The notes beneath the pieces are model-generated. The model was not told the DNA's origin. It worked only from the letters and a program-made list of their open reading frames with translations, and ran no database searches. A stretch of DNA of 6,612 bases. Source: Alphaproteobacteria bacterium. GTDB taxonomy: Bacteria; Pseudomonadota; Alphaproteobacteria; Reyranellales; Reyranellaceae. The position numbers were made by a program, and so were the translations under genes. Of this stretch, positions 5,216 through 6,612 are shown piece by piece. Each line of letters starts with the position of its first letter. Positions within the stretch are counted from its first letter, which is position 1. The DNA lies in contig JABCYT010000197.1 in NCBI GenBank assembly GCA_013290035.1, positions 1 through 6,612 of the forward strand, given 5' to 3'.

Positions 5216-5697
5216 CCGCGAAGCCGGTCCATGTGCGCACGGCAACGCTCGGCGATTACGATGTGCTGGTCGCCTTGTTCGACGAACTCGACGAGTTCCA
5301 TCGCCAGGGGCGGCCGGACTTCTTCCAGGCCTTCGACGGGCCGGCGCGCACGCGCCAGCAGATCGAGCAGTGGCTGGCCGGGCCGGGGGCGACCGTGCTG
5401 GTGGCGGAGCGCGGCGCGGATGTGATCGGGCTTGCCGTCCTGCTGACGCGCACGCCATCGCCCTTTGCCGGCGCCGTGCCGCGCAAGGTGATCGAGCTCG
5501 ACAATCTCGTGGTGCGTGCCGATCAGCGGCGCTGGCGAGTCGGGCGGCGGCTGCTCGACGCCGCGGTCGAGTGGTCGCGCCGGCGGGGCGCCACGCATGT
5601 CGAGGTCGCAGTCCATGCCTTCAATCGCGACGCGCGGCGATTCTACGAGGCCTTCGGCTTCGCGGCCTCTATCGATCGGCTGGTCTTGGCGGCCTGA
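5212..5697 (+). CDS. GNAT-family N-acetyltransferase, second of a tandem pair
   Basis: This 161-aa GNAT protein begins inside the stop codon of the first (ATGA, 5212-5215), so both are made from one mRNA, probably with coupled translation. It keeps the full fold: VHVRTATLGDYDVLVALFDE (beta1-helix1, 6-25), FHRQGRPDFFQAF (29-41, acceptor loop), LVAERGADVIGLAVLL (63-78), IELDNLVVRADQRRWRVGRR (94-113, motif A, with RRWRVG in place of the more usual R-G-x-G-x-G/A) and FNRDARRFYEAFGFAASIDR (137-156, motif B with the family Asn and Tyr). It is clearly paralogous to the first copy along most of its length, including at the DNA level around motif A, which indicates tandem duplication. The acceptor cannot be told from sequence. 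Detoxification of an amine-bearing inhibitor is attractive given the leader control, but is inference. Confidence 0.88.
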   Translation: MTAKPVHVRTATLGDYDVLVALFDELDEFHRQGRPDFFQAFDGPARTRQQIEQWLAGPGATVLVAERGADVIGLAVLLTRTPSPFAGAVPRKVIELDNLVVRADQRRWRVGRRLLDAAVEWSRRRGATHVEVAVHAFNRDARRFYEAFGFAASIDRLVLAA

Positions 5698-5833
5698 GGA
5701 ACTATCCGCATCGCGCCATGTAAACGCCGTGCAACATCGCGCCGGCAGGTCGCGGCTTGCCCGGTCGCGGGCATTTCACTATGCCGATGCTGCCGCGGCG
5801 AGCAGCGCCGCAGGACAGCAGCGAGGATAGAAC
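5698..5833 (+). promoter_or_regulatory. Spacer/5' UTR before the sulfhydrylase gene, with two hairpins
   Basis: This 136-bp gap holds TGCCCG (5758-5763)/CGGGCA (5768-5773), a 6-bp stem with a 4-nt loop followed by TTTCAC, which may weakly terminate the acetyltransferase operon. A second hairpin is GCGGCG (5795-5800)/CGCCGC (5806-5811). CATCGCGCC occurs twice, at 5709-5717 and 5735-5743. GAGGA at 5823-5827 is the ribosome-binding site, 6 nt before ATG 5834. I see no clear promoter and cannot recognise a SAM riboswitch, although genes of this type are often under one in alphaproteobacteria. Confidence 0.4.
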
Positions 5834-6612
5834 ATGCCGACGAACAGCAAGCATCCTGAGACCGTCGTGTTGCATTCGGGCTACCGTAGCGATCCTGCGA
5901 CCAACGCCGTGGCGGTGCCGATCTACCAGACCACCAGCTACCAGTTCCGCGACACCAAGCACGCCGCCAACCTGTTCGGCCTGGCCGAGCTCGGCAACAT
6001 CTACACCCGCATCATGAATCCGACCAACGACGTGCTGGAGACGCGGGTCGCCGCGCTCGAAGGCGGCGTGGCGGCGCTGGCGCTGGGCTCGGGACAGGCG
6101 GCCTCGCTGTTCGCGGTCCAGAACATCTGTCACGCCGGCGACAATTTCGTCGCCTCGACGGATCTCTATGGCGGCACCTGGAACCTGTTCGCCAACACCA
6201 TGAAGACGATGGGCATCGAATGCCGTTTCGTCGATCCGGCCGATCCCGAGAATTTCCGCCGCGCCACCGACGCCAGGACCCGTTGCTACTATGCCGAGAC
6301 GCTGCCCAACCCCAAGCTGATCGTGTTCCCGATCGGCGAGGTGGCGCGCATCGGCCGCGAATTGGGGGTGCCGCTGATCGTCGACAACACCGCCGCCCCG
6401 GTGCTGTGCCGGCCGCTCGATCACGGCGCCGCGGTCGTCATGCATTCGACGACCAAATACATCGGCGGCCACGGCACCTCGATCGGCGGCATCGTCGTCG
6501 ATGGCGGCAATTTCGATTGGGAGAAGCATGCCGACCGCTTCCCGCTGCTGAACCAGCCCGACCCGGCCTATCACGGCGCGGTGTGGACGCAGGCCACGAA
6601 GCCGATGGGGCC
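5834..6612 (+). CDS. metY: O-acetylhomoserine sulfhydrylase (aminocarboxypropyltransferase), 5' part (3' end outside window)
   Basis: The window shows 259 N-terminal residues of a protein that in its family runs to about 430. It is a PLP enzyme of the Cys/Met metabolism family: YTRIMNPTND (57-66) supplies phosphate-binding Tyr57/Arg59 for the neighbouring subunit, GSGQAA (85-90) binds the cofactor phosphate, D184 in LIVDNT holds the PLP ring nitrogen, and K208 in HSTTKYIGGHGTSIGG is the Schiff-base lysine. The GGHGTSIGG that follows and VDGGNFDW are typical of O-acetylhomoserine sulfhydrylases rather than cystathionine gamma-synthase. The expected reaction is O-acetylhomoserine plus sulfide giving homocysteine, in methionine synthesis. 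TLPNPKLIVFPI and DNTAAP differ from the common forms (E-S-x-G-N-P, D-N-T-F-A-T/S-P), so a divergent paralogue with another acyl-homoserine or thiol substrate is possible. ATG 5834 is supported by GAGGA 6 nt upstream. Confidence 0.85.
   Translation, partial: MPTNSKHPETVVLHSGYRSDPATNAVAVPIYQTTSYQFRDTKHAANLFGLAELGNIYTRIMNPTNDVLETRVAALEGGVAALALGSGQAASLFAVQNICHAGDNFVASTDLYGGTWNLFANTMKTMGIECRFVDPADPENFRRATDARTRCYYAETLPNPKLIVFPIGEVARIGRELGVPLIVDNTAAPVLCRPLDHGAAVVMHSTTKYIGGHGTSIGGIVVDGGNFDWEKHADRFPLLNQPDPAYHGAVWTQATKPMG

Noticed and set aside
5700..5833. SAM-II riboswitch before the sulfhydrylase gene
   Set aside because: I could not find the conserved core or the pseudoknot pairing with confidence; it is left only as a search to run.
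5702..6574. 290-codon open frame on the - strand
   Set aside because: It is the antisense shadow of the sulfhydrylase gene, whose PLP-binding motifs are unmistakable.

Overview
The window looks like a chromosomal segment of a high-GC alphaproteobacterium. This rests on the strong G/C third-position bias in every gene, the sparse Shine-Dalgarno sites, and protein families common in Rhodospirillales/Hyphomicrobiales-type genomes. I cannot name the species. There are eight protein genes of ordinary size (two cut by the window edges), one very short leader-peptide gene, and four short intergenic spacers. I see no rRNA, tRNA, CRISPR array or insertion sequence.

Layout. (1) 1-384 (+) is the 3' end of a DapA/NAL-superfamily aldolase or lyase. 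(2) 388-1965 (-) is a secreted serine hydrolase of the beta-lactamase/6-aminohexanoate-dimer-hydrolase fold, convergent with gene 1. (3) 2051-2716 (+) is an integral-membrane methyltransferase of the isoprenylcysteine carboxyl methyltransferase type. (4) An AT-rich spacer leads into a helix-turn-helix protein like phage terminase small subunits (2855 to about 3229, +), whose frame has no stop codon before it runs antisense into the next gene. (5) 3227-4543 (-) is a MurA-family enolpyruvyl transferase with Asp in place of the catalytic Cys. (6) 4544-4759 is a divergent control region. (7) 4760-5697 (+) is a two-gene operon of tandem GNAT acetyltransferases overlapping by ATGA. (8) 5834-6612 (+) is the start of an O-acetylhomoserine sulfhydrylase.

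The most interesting part is 4569-4759. A near-consensus sigma-70 promoter (TTGACA, 18 bp, TATAAA) is followed about 6 nt later by a 16-codon ORF, MTTNLLQKGWYFTLLT. Downstream lie four segments that can pair as a textbook transcription attenuator: 1:2 at 4642-4647/4656-4661, 2:3 at 4655-4660/4684-4689, and 3:4 at 4682-4690/4696-4704. The consecutive Trp-Tyr-Phe codons sit where a stalled ribosome would cover segment 1 and favour antitermination. A separate hairpin could hide the Shine-Dalgarno of the first acetyltransferase. Ribosome-mediated attenuation is classically known for amino-acid biosynthesis and aminoacyl-tRNA synthetase operons; here it appears to control two GNAT acetyltransferases. 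My inference is that these enzymes answer to impaired aromatic aminoacyl-tRNA supply or to a translation-targeting toxin.

The Asp-type MurA next door is predicted, from established work on the equivalent Cys115Asp change, to be insensitive to fosfomycin. The remaining genes look like unrelated metabolic or envelope functions with no visible joint pathway.
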